A DNA stretch of 58,281 nucleotides from Pseudonocardia halophobica (GTDB lineage: Bacteria > Actinomycetota > Actinomycetes > Mycobacteriales > Pseudonocardiaceae), in contig NZ_BSFQ01000045.1 of the NCBI RefSeq assembly GCF_027922425.1, forward strand, positions 1-58,281, in the 5' to 3' direction. Of this stretch, positions 23,724 to 32,398 are shown in pieces; the first letter of the stretch is position 1; each line of letters opens with the position of its first letter. The position numbers and the translations under genes are program-made. The notes under the pieces are model-generated. The model made no database searches and was not told the origin of the DNA. It saw only the letters and a program-made list of their open reading frames with translations.

Positions 23724-24246
23724 GCGGCCAGGTCGCCAGGTCGTCGTAGGCCGGGCCGGGGCGGCTGCGGACCAGGTGCAGCGCCTCGGCCCGCCACGGC
23801 CGCCCGGCGAACCCGGCCAGTGCCCGGACGGCCTGGGCGAGCCCGCTCACGCCGCCCCGCCCGCGGGCCAGCGTGAGGTGGGCCCGGAAGGGCCGGTCCT
23901 CCAACGCGACGCCGGCGGTGCGGACGGCCGCGGCCACCCCGGCCGCGAGGGTGGCGAGCCCGTCCGTGTCGCCCGTGAGCCCGGTCCACAGCACCCGCTC
24001 GCCGAATCGCCCGGCGCCGGACAACGCCAGCTCGACGGGCGCGCCGCCGGCGGCGACCGCGGCCAGACCGGCCTGCACGCCGTCGAGCGTCTCCCCGTCG
24101 ACCTCGCCGAGGAAGGCCAGGGTCAGGTGCCACTGCTCCGGGCTCGTCCACCGGACCCCGCGGAGGTCCCGGCGCACGGGCGCCACGGCGGCCACCAGCT
24201 CCGCGACCGCCTCGGGCGGCGGCACGACGGCGACGAACACACGCAC
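23710..24246 (-). CDS. thpR: RNA 2',3'-cyclic phosphodiesterase ThpR (LigT)
   Basis: A 178-residue 2H phosphoesterase. The two catalytic HxTx motifs are H40/T42 in HLTLAFLGEVD and H123/T125 in HLTLARG, at the expected spacing. The protein opens 2',3'-cyclic phosphate ends of RNA to 2'-phosphates; the cellular role in bacteria is unclear. The GTG before RVFVAV is used; a second GTG two codons downstream is also possible. Confidence 0.9.
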   Translation of the reverse strand: MRVFVAVVPPPEAVAELVAAVAPVRRDLRGVRWTSPEQWHLTLAFLGEVDGETLDGVQAGLAAVAAGGAPVELALSGAGRFGERVLWTGLTGDTDGLATLAAGVAAAVRTAGVALEDRPFRAHLTLARGRGGVSGLAQAVRALAGFAGRPWRAEALHLVRSRPGPAYDDLATWPLSSR

Positions 24247-24315
24247 GAGCCCGATCCTGCCCGGCGGCGGCAACGGGCGCCGCGGCCCCGGGTCGCGGGT
24301 GGTTAGGCTCGGTCG

Positions 24316-25134
24316 GTGACGCTCGTCGTGAGCCGGCTGGCCCGGTATCCCGTGAAGTCCTGCCGGGGCGCCGAGGTCGCGGAGGCCCGGGTGGAGCCGT
24401 GGGGGCTCGCCGGCGACCGGCGCTGGATGGTCACCGAGCCCGACGGCACGTTCGTCACCGCGCGGGCGTTGCCCCGGCTCGTGCTGGTCCACCCCGAACC
24501 CGACGGGGAGGGCCTCACCCTGCGGGGCCCGGGCGTCACCCCGCTGGCCGTGCCGGTGCCCCACGGCGGCCCGCTGGTCGACGTCGTGGTGTGGCGGGAC
24601 CGGGTCAAGGCCACGTTCGCCGGCGAGGAGGCAGCCGCGTGGCTCACCGAGGTCCTCGGCCGGCCGCTGCAGCTCGTGCACCTCGACGACCCGACCCGCC
24701 GCGCCGTCGACCCCGAGTTCGGGGCCGCCGGCGACACCGTCTCCTTCGCCGACGGGTTCCCGCTGCTGCTCACCACGGATGCCTCGCTCGCGGCCCTGAA
24801 CGAGCTGGTCGCCGCGGGGCCGAACCCCGGCGAGGGCCCGGTGTCGATGGTCCGGTTCCGGCCCAACGTCGTCGTCGCCGGGTCGGAGGCGTGGGCCGAG
24901 GACGGCTGGTCCGCGCTCCGGATCGGCGGGGCCCGGTTCCGCGCGGTCAAGCCCTGCGGCCGCTGCGTGTTCACGACGATCGACCCGGACACCGCCGAGA
25001 AGGGCCGCGAGCCGCTGGCGACGCTCGCCCGGCACCGGCGGATCGGCGGAAAGGTCGTGTTCGGGACGAACCTCGTTCCGGACACCCCCGGCGTCACGAT
25101 CCGGATGGGTGACGAGGTCGAGCTGCTCGGCTGA
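24316..25134 (+). CDS. MOSC domain protein with N-terminal beta barrel
   Basis: A 272-residue protein. An N-terminal MOSC_N barrel (about 1-115, RLARYPVKSCRGAEV and LAGDRRWMV) is followed by the MOSC domain (about 125-272) with conserved C214 and C217 in KPCGRCVFTTIDPDT. Relatives include the mitochondrial amidoxime-reducing component and YcbX, which bind molybdenum cofactor and detoxify N-hydroxylated compounds. The C214 position fits the Mo-ligating cysteine. TAGGCT ends 6 bases before the GTG, indicating a leaderless transcript. Confidence 0.88.
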   Translation: MTLVVSRLARYPVKSCRGAEVAEARVEPWGLAGDRRWMVTEPDGTFVTARALPRLVLVHPEPDGEGLTLRGPGVTPLAVPVPHGGPLVDVVVWRDRVKATFAGEEAAAWLTEVLGRPLQLVHLDDPTRRAVDPEFGAAGDTVSFADGFPLLLTTDASLAALNELVAAGPNPGEGPVSMVRFRPNVVVAGSEAWAEDGWSALRIGGARFRAVKPCGRCVFTTIDPDTAEKGREPLATLARHRRIGGKVVFGTNLVPDTPGVTIRMGDEVELLG

Positions 25135-25221
25135 CGGGTGAACCGCGGAGCGCCGCGGGCCGTGTCGTCTGGTGCCGGCGCCCGCTCGGGGTGCCGCGCG
25201 CCGTGCCGAGGAGTACCACCG

Positions 25222-26886
25222 ATGACCGTGAGAAGCCCGTCCGAGACCGCGCCGCCCGCGTCCGACGACCGCCCGCGCCGGGTCCGTCGGATCGGGTCGG
25301 TGCTGCTGACGGTGCTCGCGGCGGTTCTCGTGCTGGTCGCGCTCACCACACCCGCCGAGGTCGCGCAGCTCGAGCCCCTGGCCTTCCTGCGGCTCCCGGT
25401 CGAGGGCCTCGCCGGGGTCGCGCTGCTGCTCGTGCTGCGCGGCCGGACCCGCCGGGTCGTCGCGCTCGTACTCGGTGCGCTGCTCGGCGTGCTGCTCCTG
25501 CTGCGGATCACCGACCTGGGTTTCCGCTCCGTCCTGGTCCGGCCCTTCGACCCCGTGCTCGACGGCGTGCTGCTCGGCAACGCCGTCGACTTCCTGAACG
25601 AGTCGTTCGGCCGGGCCGGCGGGATCGCGGCGCTGGTCGGGGCCGTTTTGCTCGTCGTCGCGGTGCCGGTGCTCCTGGCGCTGGCGGTGCGGCGGCTGGC
25701 GGGGCTCCTGGGCGAGCGCCGGCGGGTGAGCGCGCGGGTGGTCGGGGTCCTCACGGCGGCGTGGGTGGTGTGCGCGGTGCTCGGCGCCCAGCTCCTGCCG
25801 CCGGTCCCGTTCGCCTCCCGCAGCGCGGCCTCCCTGGCGTGGGCCACGGCGAAGCAGGTGCCGGTCAGCCTCGCCGACGAGCGGGAGTTCACCCGGCTGT
25901 CCGCCGTCGACGCCTTCCGCGACACCCCGCCCGACCAGCTGCTCACCGCGCTGAAGGGCAAGGACGTCGTGGTCGCCTACGTCGAGAGCTACGGCCGCAG
26001 CGCCGTCGAGGACCCGCAGTACGCGCAGGGTGTCGGCGCGACGCTCGCCCAGGGCGACCGGGACCTCGCCGCCGCCGGCTTCGACTCCCGCAGCGGCTGG
26101 CTGACCTCACCGATCGCGGGCGGCGGCAGCTGGCTCGCGCACGCGACCTTCCTGTCCGGGCTGTGGATCGACAACCAGCAGCGCTACCGCAGCCTCACCT
26201 CCAGCGACCGGCTCACGCTGACCAAGGCCTTCCAGCGCGCGGACTGGCGCACGGCCGACGTGATGCCCGGGACCACCGAGGCCTGGCCCGAGGGCGGCTT
26301 CTACGGCGTCGACCAGCACTACGACGTCCACGCCCTCGGCTACCGCGGGCTGAACTACAGCTGGTCCCCGATGCCGGACCAGTTCGCGCTGTCGAGGTTC
26401 CAGCAGCTCGAGTACGGGGCGCCCGGCCGCGGGCCGCTGATGAGCGAGGTCACGCTGACCTCCAGCCACGTGCCTTGGACCCCCGTGCCGACCATGCGGG
26501 ACTGGAACTCCCTCGGCGACGGCAGCGTGTACGACGACGAGGTCCGCGCGGCCGACCCGCCGGACGTCGTCTGGAGCGACCCGGCCCGGGTGCGCGACAG
26601 CTACCGGCGGACGATCCAGTACTCGCTCGACTCGCTGGTGTCCTGGGTGAAGAACTACGGGAACGACAACCTCGTGCTGATCGTGCTCGGCGACCACCAG
26701 GCCGCGCCGATCATCACCGGCGGCAGCCCGAACCACGACGTCCCGATCTCGGTGGTCACCAAGGACAGGTCCGTGCTCGACAAGGTCGCCGGGTGGCAGT
26801 GGCAGCCCGGGTTGAAGCCGGCCCCGGACGCGCCCGTCTGGCGGATGGACGCCTTCCGCGACCGGTTCCTCGACACGTTCAGGTAG
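25222..26886 (+). CDS. Membrane-anchored sulfatase/LTA-synthase-like protein
   Basis: A 554-residue protein with about five N-terminal helices (between residues 24 and 200) and an extracytoplasmic alkaline-phosphatase-superfamily domain (about 225-540). The catalytic half starts with KDVVVAYVESYGRS, equivalent to the metal-binding ExxS/T start of LTA synthases. It later has GGGSWLAHATFLSG and the metal-binding VLGDHQAAP. The likely role is phosphodiester transfer or cleavage on a cell-envelope lipid or polymer; a precise reaction cannot be named. The ATG follows a GAGGAG ribosome binding site. The 3' end overlaps the convergent methyltransferase gene by 8 bases. Confidence 0.82.
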   Translation: MTVRSPSETAPPASDDRPRRVRRIGSVLLTVLAAVLVLVALTTPAEVAQLEPLAFLRLPVEGLAGVALLLVLRGRTRRVVALVLGALLGVLLLLRITDLGFRSVLVRPFDPVLDGVLLGNAVDFLNESFGRAGGIAALVGAVLLVVAVPVLLALAVRRLAGLLGERRRVSARVVGVLTAAWVVCAVLGAQLLPPVPFASRSAASLAWATAKQVPVSLADEREFTRLSAVDAFRDTPPDQLLTALKGKDVVVAYVESYGRSAVEDPQYAQGVGATLAQGDRDLAAAGFDSRSGWLTSPIAGGGSWLAHATFLSGLWIDNQQRYRSLTSSDRLTLTKAFQRADWRTADVMPGTTEAWPEGGFYGVDQHYDVHALGYRGLNYSWSPMPDQFALSRFQQLEYGAPGRGPLMSEVTLTSSHVPWTPVPTMRDWNSLGDGSVYDDEVRAADPPDVVWSDPARVRDSYRRTIQYSLDSLVSWVKNYGNDNLVLIVLGDHQAAPIITGGSPNHDVPISVVTKDRSVLDKVAGWQWQPGLKPAPDAPVWRMDAFRDRFLDTFR

Positions 26887-27682
26887 CGGGCAGCGCGCGG
26901 AGGTCGACGTGCCCGACCTCCGCCCGGAGCTCACCCGCTGCGAGTGCGGCGAGCCGTCGTCGCAGGTAGGGGCCCGCGTCGTCAGCGAGTGCGGGCTCCT
27001 GCTCGCACGCGGCGGCGATCCAGCCGCGCAGCCACTCCTCGGTCAGCTCCCGGTGCCCCGGGCCGAGCCGCCAGGGGCTCGACCGGGTGGTCACCGTCGC
27101 GCCGAGGGCGCGGAAGGCCTCGACCGCCACCGCGCCCGCGTCGGGCCCGAGCAGCCGTCGGCCCTCGACGACCCGGCGCTGGTGGTCGTCGAACGCCGCG
27201 GCGAGCGCGGTGTCCAGCGGCTCGGCCGGGGTCAGCCGGGCCCCGCCCGTCACGGACAGGGTGAACAGCGCCGCGGCACCGGCCTCGACGCACGACCGGG
27301 CGAGCCGGTGCACCTCGTCGGCGGTGAGCAGGTCGAGCAGGGCCGAGCAGGTCACCAGCGAGGTGCCCGCGAGGTCGGTGAGCTCGGCCAGCTCCCCCTG
27401 GACCGGCTCGCCGGGGACGCTCTCCGCCGCGATCGCCAGCAGCCGCGGGTCACGGTCGTGCAGGTACCAGCGCTGCGGCCGGGGCAGCCGCGGGGCGAGC
27501 CAGCGGCCCATCGACCCGCTGCCGCAGCCGAGATCGCGCACCACGAGCGGAGGCTCCAGCGCGCACAGGGGTTCGACGAGGTCCAGGGCCCGGGCCTCGG
27601 CGTCGGCCGGCTCCCGCAGGGCCAGCCAGTCCGGTGCGCACACCGGTGATCCCGGGGTACTCCACCTCGCGTCCCACTCCAT
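26879..27682 (-). CDS. SAM-dependent class I methyltransferase
   Basis: A 267-residue Rossmann methyltransferase. The SAM-binding motif I is VRDLGCGSGSMGRWLAPRL (about residues 48-66), followed by the acidic end of strand 2 in LHDRDPRL. The C-terminal third is helical. The GGAGG ribosome binding site fixes the ATG. It is divergent from the CDP-alcohol phosphatidyltransferase, and such pairs recur in actinobacterial envelope clusters, so a lipid or glycolipid substrate is plausible. No specific substrate is visible. Confidence 0.82.
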   Translation of the reverse strand: MEWDARWSTPGSPVCAPDWLALREPADAEARALDLVEPLCALEPPLVVRDLGCGSGSMGRWLAPRLPRPQRWYLHDRDPRLLAIAAESVPGEPVQGELAELTDLAGTSLVTCSALLDLLTADEVHRLARSCVEAGAAALFTLSVTGGARLTPAEPLDTALAAAFDDHQRRVVEGRRLLGPDAGAVAVEAFRALGATVTTRSSPWRLGPGHRELTEEWLRGWIAAACEQEPALADDAGPYLRRRLAALAAGELRAEVGHVDLRALPAT

Positions 27683-27728
27683 CCGCACCTCCGTTGAACC
27701 GTCGCCGCCGCCCGTCCGTGTAGGGAGT

Positions 27729-28466
27729 GTGTACCTGCAGAGCCCCCTGACGACGTCCCCCGGCACGGCCCTGCCGCTCGACCGGCAGCAGGCCGCCGCG
27801 GCCGTCCTCCAGCTCGTGCTGCTCGGCGCGCTCACGACGGCGGCCGGCCTCGGTCCCGCCGGCTGGCTGGCCGGGGTCGGCTACGCGGCCGGGCTGCACG
27901 CGTTGCTCGCCGGCGCGGCCCGCCGCGCCCGGACGGAGGCCCTGGGCCCCGCGGACCTGGTCACCCTCGGCCGGGCGGTGCTGATCGGCGGGGTGACGGC
28001 GCTGGTCGTCGACGGGCTCGTGGCGGGGCAGCCGGCGCCGGTCCCGCTCGTGGCGCTGGCCTCGGTCGCACTGGCGCTCGACTTCGTCGACGGGCGGGTG
28101 GCCCGGCGGACCGGCACCGTGAGCGAGCTGGGCGCGCGGTTCGACATGGAGACCGACGCCTTCCTGGTGCTCGTGCTGAGCGTGCAGGTCGCCGCCGTGA
28201 CCGGGCCCTGGGTGCTGGTCATCGGCGGGCTGCGGTACGCGTTCGTCGCCGCGGGCTGGATGCTGCCGTGGCTCACCGGCAGCCTCCCGGCCCGGTTCTC
28301 CGCGAAGGCCGTGGCCGCGGTGCAGGGGATCGTGCTCGTGGTGGCCGCGGCGGGGATCCTGCCGGTGGCGGCGACCGTCGTGCTCGTGGCCGCCGCCCTC
28401 ACCGCGCTGCTCTGGTCCTTCGGCCGCGACACCCTGCTGCTGTACCGGCGCCGTGCCGCGCTGTAG
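27729..28466 (+). CDS. CDP-alcohol phosphatidyltransferase
   Basis: A 245-residue membrane enzyme of phospholipid synthesis. The family signature D-x2-DG-x2-AR-x8-G-x3-D-x3-D is complete between residues 118 and 140 (DFVDGRVARR, then LGARFDMETD). About six helices surround it. It transfers a phosphatidyl group from a CDP-lipid to an alcohol such as glycerol phosphate, inositol phosphate or serine; the acceptor cannot be read from the sequence. It lies between the membrane sulfatase-like gene, the methyltransferase and the kinase-like gene. The GTG start follows AGGGAG closely. Confidence 0.9.
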   Translation: MYLQSPLTTSPGTALPLDRQQAAAAVLQLVLLGALTTAAGLGPAGWLAGVGYAAGLHALLAGAARRARTEALGPADLVTLGRAVLIGGVTALVVDGLVAGQPAPVPLVALASVALALDFVDGRVARRTGTVSELGARFDMETDAFLVLVLSVQVAAVTGPWVLVIGGLRYAFVAAGWMLPWLTGSLPARFSAKAVAAVQGIVLVVAAAGILPVAATVVLVAAALTALLWSFGRDTLLLYRRRAAL

Positions 28467-28468
28467 GT

Positions 28469-29482
28469 CTACTGGCTCCCGAGTGCGCGCACGCCGACCG
28501 CGGCCAGCGGCTCGACCGCGCCGCCGACCGTCTCGAAGCCCTCGCCGACGGTCTTGCCGGCCACGAACCGGGCGTGGATGCCCTCGGCGATGACCGCAGC
28601 CTTGAAGTAGCCGAGGGCCAGGTAGAAGGGCCAGTCCGGGACGTCGCGGCCGGAGGTCTTCGCGTAGCGGGCCACCAGCTCGTCGGCCGGGGGCATCCGC
28701 GTCGAGGTGGCCGCCGCGCCGCCCGCGAGCACCGGGTCGAAGGCCGGGTCGGAGTAGGCGATGTGCAGGCCCAGGTCCGAGAGCGGGTCGCCGAGCGTGG
28801 ACATCTCCCAGTCGACGAGCGCGCGGACCTCGGTGACGTCGGAGGGGCCGAGGATCGCGTTGTCGATGCGGAAGTCCCCGTGCACGATCGACGCTCCGGA
28901 CTCCTCCGGGGTCATCGCCGCGAGCCGCTCGTGCAGGGTCTCGACGTCGGGCAGCGGGCGGGTCTGCACCCGCGTCCACTGGTCGTACCAGCGCCGGACC
29001 TGCCGGCCGAGGTAGCCCTGCGCCTTCCCGAAGCTCCCCAGCCCGACCGACGCCGGGTCGACGGCGTGCAGCGCGGCGAGGGCGTCGATCAGGGCGAAGG
29101 CGCAGTCGTGCACCTCGGCGTCGGTGAGGGCGTCGAGCTCGTCGCGGGTGCGGATCACCCGCCCGTCCACGAACTCGACGACCGCGAACGGCGCCCCGAT
29201 CACCGAGTCGTCCTCGCACTGCACGATCGGCCGCGCGACCGGCACGCCGTGCCCGTACAGCGCCGCGACCACGGTGTACTCGCGCTTCATGTCGTGCGCC
29301 GACGGCGTGAGCCCGCCCAGCGGCGGCCGGCGCAGCACCCAGGTCTGCGTGCCGTCGGTGAGCCGGTAGGTGAGGTTGGAGCGGCCGCCGTGCAGCAGCT
29401 CGGCGGTCAGCGGGCCGGTGCCCGGGACGTGCTCCTCGACGTACGCCTGGAGCTTCGGCAGGTCGAGTCCCTGCACGGCCAC
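28469..29482 (-). CDS. Aminoglycoside-phosphotransferase-fold kinase (ACAD10/11 type)
   Basis: A 337-residue APH-fold protein. The catalytic loop is IVHGDFRIDNAIL (about residue 190) and the metal-binding segment is LVDWEMSTLGDPLSDLG (about 213-229). The N-lobe has LLHGGRSNLTYRL. Members of this subgroup are like the kinase domain of mammalian ACAD10/11, which phosphorylates 4-hydroxy acids or their CoA esters for beta-oxidation. They are usually encoded next to acyl-CoA dehydrogenases; none is in view here. The ribosome binding site GGAGG fixes the GTG. It is divergent from a TetR regulator with twin operators between. Confidence 0.85.
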   Translation of the reverse strand: MAVQGLDLPKLQAYVEEHVPGTGPLTAELLHGGRSNLTYRLTDGTQTWVLRRPPLGGLTPSAHDMKREYTVVAALYGHGVPVARPIVQCEDDSVIGAPFAVVEFVDGRVIRTRDELDALTDAEVHDCAFALIDALAALHAVDPASVGLGSFGKAQGYLGRQVRRWYDQWTRVQTRPLPDVETLHERLAAMTPEESGASIVHGDFRIDNAILGPSDVTEVRALVDWEMSTLGDPLSDLGLHIAYSDPAFDPVLAGGAAATSTRMPPADELVARYAKTSGRDVPDWPFYLALGYFKAAVIAEGIHARFVAGKTVGEGFETVGGAVEPLAAVGVRALGSQ

Positions 29483-29502
29483 GGTGCCTCCTCGGATCGA
29501 TC

Positions 29503-29520
29503 GGCTAACGACTGCTAGCC
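29503..29520. promoter_or_regulatory. TetR operator 1
   Basis: GGCTAACGACTGCTAGCC, with GGCTA and TAGCC ends around 8 bases. It is close to the kinase-like gene start. It matches operator 2 at 16 of 18 positions when one is reversed. Confidence 0.7.
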
Positions 29521-29556
29521 ATCGGACCATACGACGACGGGTACTGTCACGGTCGC

Positions 29557-29574
29557 GGCTATCACTCGTTAGCC
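29557..29574. promoter_or_regulatory. TetR operator 2
   Basis: GGCTATCACTCGTTAGCC, the reversed partner of operator 1, 54 bases away (about five helical turns) and just upstream of the tetR start. The pair can control both divergent promoters. Confidence 0.7.
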
Positions 29575-29588
29575 CGGAGGGGGTGGGC

Positions 29589-30164
29589 ATGGGTACCGGC
29601 GCCACGGGTACCGCGATCCGCGCGGCCGCGCTCGAGCTGTTCGCCGCCCGCGGCTACGAGGGCACCACGATGGCAGACATCGGCGCCGCCGTGGGCATCC
29701 GCGGGCCGAGCCTCTACAAGCACGTCGCGTCGAAGCAGGACCTGCTGGTCGAACTGATGACCACCACCATGGACGGCCTCCTGGAGCTGCAGCGCGTCGC
29801 ACTCGCCGGCACCGCGGACCCGGTCGAGCGGCTGCGCCGGGCCGTCGACGCGCACGTCCGCTTCCACGCCCGGCACCGGCTCGAGGCCTTCGTCGGCGCC
29901 AGCGAGATGCGCAGCCTGGCCGAGCCGCACCGCGGGACGGTGCTCGGCAAGCGGGCCGAGTACGAGCGCTCCTTCCGACGGCTGGTGGAGGAGGGGGTCG
30001 CGGCCGGCCGCTTCCGCGTCCCCTCGGCGCGCCTGGCCTCCTACGCGATCCTCGACCTCGGCATGGGCCTCGCCACCTGGTACCGCGAGGAGGGCGAGCT
30101 CAGCGAGAACGAGGTCGTGTGGCAGCAGACCGAGTTCGCCCTCCGGTTGGTGGGGGCGGGGTGA
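29589..30164 (+). CDS. TetR family regulator of divergent kinase-like gene
   Basis: A 191-residue TetR protein. The helix-turn-helix is at about residues 8-54 (LELFAARGYEGTTMADIGAA, then IRGPSLYKHVASKQDLL). The C-terminal domain is of the kind seen in regulators of fatty-acid degradation. The ATG follows a GGAGGGGG stretch. Twin 18-base operators upstream point to repression of itself and the kinase-like gene, perhaps released by an acyl-CoA. The ligand is inference from the family. Confidence 0.9.
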   Translation: MGTGATGTAIRAAALELFAARGYEGTTMADIGAAVGIRGPSLYKHVASKQDLLVELMTTTMDGLLELQRVALAGTADPVERLRRAVDAHVRFHARHRLEAFVGASEMRSLAEPHRGTVLGKRAEYERSFRRLVEEGVAAGRFRVPSARLASYAILDLGMGLATWYREEGELSENEVVWQQTEFALRLVGAG

Positions 30165-30227
30165 GTCGGGGCGGGGCAGCTCACGGCGGGGTGGACGGGA
30201 GGGGCTGAGGGCGGTAGCCACGGGGGC

Positions 30228-30932
30228 ATGCCCCGCGCACTCGTCGTCGTCCACGAGACCGATCCCCTCCGGCAGCGCCGGATTCCGGGGACCGTCCTGC
30301 CGGCCCTCGCCGAGCAGGGCGTCGACGCCGAGATCGCGACGTTCATGGGCGGCGGTCGGGTCCCGGACCCCGCCGACCGTGACCTCGTCGTGGTCATGGG
30401 CTCGGCGCACGCCGCGTACGACGACTCGCTGCCGTGGCTCGCGCCCGAGCTGGCGTTCCTGCGCCGGGCCGTCGACGTCGGCACGCCCGTGCTCGGCATC
30501 TGTTTCGGCGGGCAGGCACTGGCGCGGGCGTTGGGCGGGACCGTCGGCCGGGCGCCCGAGCCGGAGCGCGGGCTCGTCGACCTGGACACGCTCCGCCCGG
30601 ACGTGCTCCCGGCCGGGCGGTGGATGGAGTTCCACTACGACGCCTTCACCCTGCCGCCCGGGGCGGAGGAGCTGTCCCGCAACGCCGTCGCCCTGCAGGC
30701 CTTCGCCCTCGGCCCGCACCTCGGCCTGCAGTTCCACCCCGAGATCACCCCGGACGTCTTCGACGCCTGGTTCGAGTCGAAGCCGTCCGACGTCCGGGCC
30801 GCCGTCGCCGCCGAGGTGGACCTCGACGCGGTGCGCGCCGAGCTGGTCACCCGGGCCGACGAGCTCGCCGACGCCTGCCGCAGCCTCGTCGCCGATTTCC
30901 TCGCCCGGGCGGACCTCCCCTCCGCGGCGTAG
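30228..30932 (+). CDS. Class I glutamine amidotransferase-like protein
   Basis: A 234-residue GATase1 domain protein with a complete triad: C92 in GICFGGQALARALGG, H170 and E172 in QFHPEIT. Stand-alone proteins of this kind include gamma-glutamyl hydrolases, GMP-synthase-like amidotransferases and PuuD-like enzymes. No synthetase partner is adjacent, so it is likely a hydrolase. TAGCCA ends 7 bases before the ATG, compatible with a leaderless transcript. Confidence 0.85.
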   Translation: MPRALVVVHETDPLRQRRIPGTVLPALAEQGVDAEIATFMGGGRVPDPADRDLVVVMGSAHAAYDDSLPWLAPELAFLRRAVDVGTPVLGICFGGQALARALGGTVGRAPEPERGLVDLDTLRPDVLPAGRWMEFHYDAFTLPPGAEELSRNAVALQAFALGPHLGLQFHPEITPDVFDAWFESKPSDVRAAVAAEVDLDAVRAELVTRADELADACRSLVADFLARADLPSAA

Positions 30933-30998
30933 GCCCCCGGGCCTCACCCGGCGGGCGTGAACACCAGGGGCAACGACGCCGGGCGCCGGCGAACAGGC

Positions 30999-32243
30999 TC
31001 ACCCGCCCCCGCGGCGCACGAGCAGCCGGCGCGGGCCGCGGAAGCTGACGTTCGGGGAGAAGCGCAGCTCCTGGTCCGGGACGAGCTCGAGATCCGGCGC
31101 CGCCGCCAGCAGCAGCTCGAGGAGGATCCGGAACTCCGAGCGGGCGAGCGGGGCGCCGAGGCAGAAGTGCACTCCCTTGCCGAAGGCGAGGTGCGGGCGG
31201 GGCTCGCGGCGGAGGTCGAAGGTGTCCGGTTCGGGGTGGGCCCGCGGGTCACGACCCGCCGCGCCGAGCAGGAGCAGCAGGCGGGCGCCCTCCGGCAGGT
31301 CGACGCCACCGACCGAGACCGGGCGCGTGGTGCGCCGGCGCCAGGCGATCACGCTGGTGTCGTACCGGAGCACCTCCTCGACCGCCGCCGGGATCAGCGC
31401 CGGATCGGCACACAGCGCCTCCCACCGGCTGCGGTCCTCCAGCAGCCGGCGCAGGCCGTTGGTCGTGAGGTTCGTCGTGGTCTCGTGGCCGGCGAAGCTC
31501 AGCCCGTAGACGACGTTGACGATCTCGTCGACCGTCAGGTCCTCCGGGTCGGCGAGATGGGCCCGGAGGAGGTCGCTGGTGTAGTCGTCGGCCGGATCGG
31601 CGAGCCGCGCGTGCACGAAGTCCTCGCAGTAACGCCAGTACCGCACCATGTTCCGGGCGATCCCGGTCTGCTCCTCGACGGTCGGCCGGCCCCAGCTGAA
31701 GGCCGTGCGATTGCCGCACCACCCGCGCAGCATCTCCGTGTCGCCGGGCGGGAAGCCGATCAGGGTGAAGATCATCGAGGCGGGCAGCGGGAAGGTCAGG
31801 GACTCGACGACGTCGGCCTCCGGCTCACGGAGCATCGCGGCGATCAGCTCGCCGGCCTTCGCCCGGATCGCCGGCTCCACCACCGCGATCCGTCGCGCCG
31901 AGAAGGCGCGGGCGGTGTGGCGGCGGATCCGGGTGTGCTTCGGCGGGTCGCAGTTCGACATCGTCGGTGCGGCGCGGAAGCCCGCCAGGACCTCCCGGGC
32001 CTCCCGAGCGGGCGGGAAGATCGGGTCCTGCGCGATCGAGGCCGAGAAGGTCGCCGGGTCGCGGAAGACCGCGTCGATGTCGGCGTGCCGGGTGACGGCC
32101 CACATGTCGAGGACCGGCAGGTAGGCGACCGGCTCGTGCTCGCGCAGCTCCGCGAGCAGCGGGTACGGGTCGGCGAGGTAGGCCGGGTCGAACGGGTCCA
32201 CGTCCGCGCGGACCGGGCAGCCACGGGTGTCGGGTGCGGTCAT
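30999..32243 (-). CDS. Cytochrome P450 (first of a pair)
   Basis: A 414-residue soluble bacterial P450. The I-helix oxygen-binding motif is FAGHETTTN, the ExxR motif is in AVEEVLRYD, and the haem thiolate is C361 in FGKGVHFCLGAPLAR. All parts are present. Bacterial P450s hydroxylate steroids, fatty acids, terpenes or secondary metabolites using ferredoxin; no ferredoxin gene is adjacent. It lies 155 bases downstream of a second P450 on the same strand and may be cotranscribed with it. Confidence 0.93.
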   Translation of the reverse strand: MTAPDTRGCPVRADVDPFDPAYLADPYPLLAELREHEPVAYLPVLDMWAVTRHADIDAVFRDPATFSASIAQDPIFPPAREAREVLAGFRAAPTMSNCDPPKHTRIRRHTARAFSARRIAVVEPAIRAKAGELIAAMLREPEADVVESLTFPLPASMIFTLIGFPPGDTEMLRGWCGNRTAFSWGRPTVEEQTGIARNMVRYWRYCEDFVHARLADPADDYTSDLLRAHLADPEDLTVDEIVNVVYGLSFAGHETTTNLTTNGLRRLLEDRSRWEALCADPALIPAAVEEVLRYDTSVIAWRRRTTRPVSVGGVDLPEGARLLLLLGAAGRDPRAHPEPDTFDLRREPRPHLAFGKGVHFCLGAPLARSEFRILLELLLAAAPDLELVPDQELRFSPNVSFRGPRRLLVRRGGG

Positions 32244-32398
32244 CGTCGACCTCCGTCATCGGTTGCGCCCAGGATGGGCGCGGCCGGCGTGCCGCGCACA
32301 CCCCCGCCGCCGATGCCGGTCGTGGTGGCGACGCCGGCGGGCGTCCGGCTCACCCGCCGGGCGGCGGCGTTCGTCGAGTTCTGCGAGAGCAGGCGCGC

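Noticed and set aside
30164..30227. GTGAG...CTCAC bases after the TetR gene as another repeat copy
   Set aside because: Only the outer five bases of each end match; the inside (G-rich) has no similarity to the repeat.
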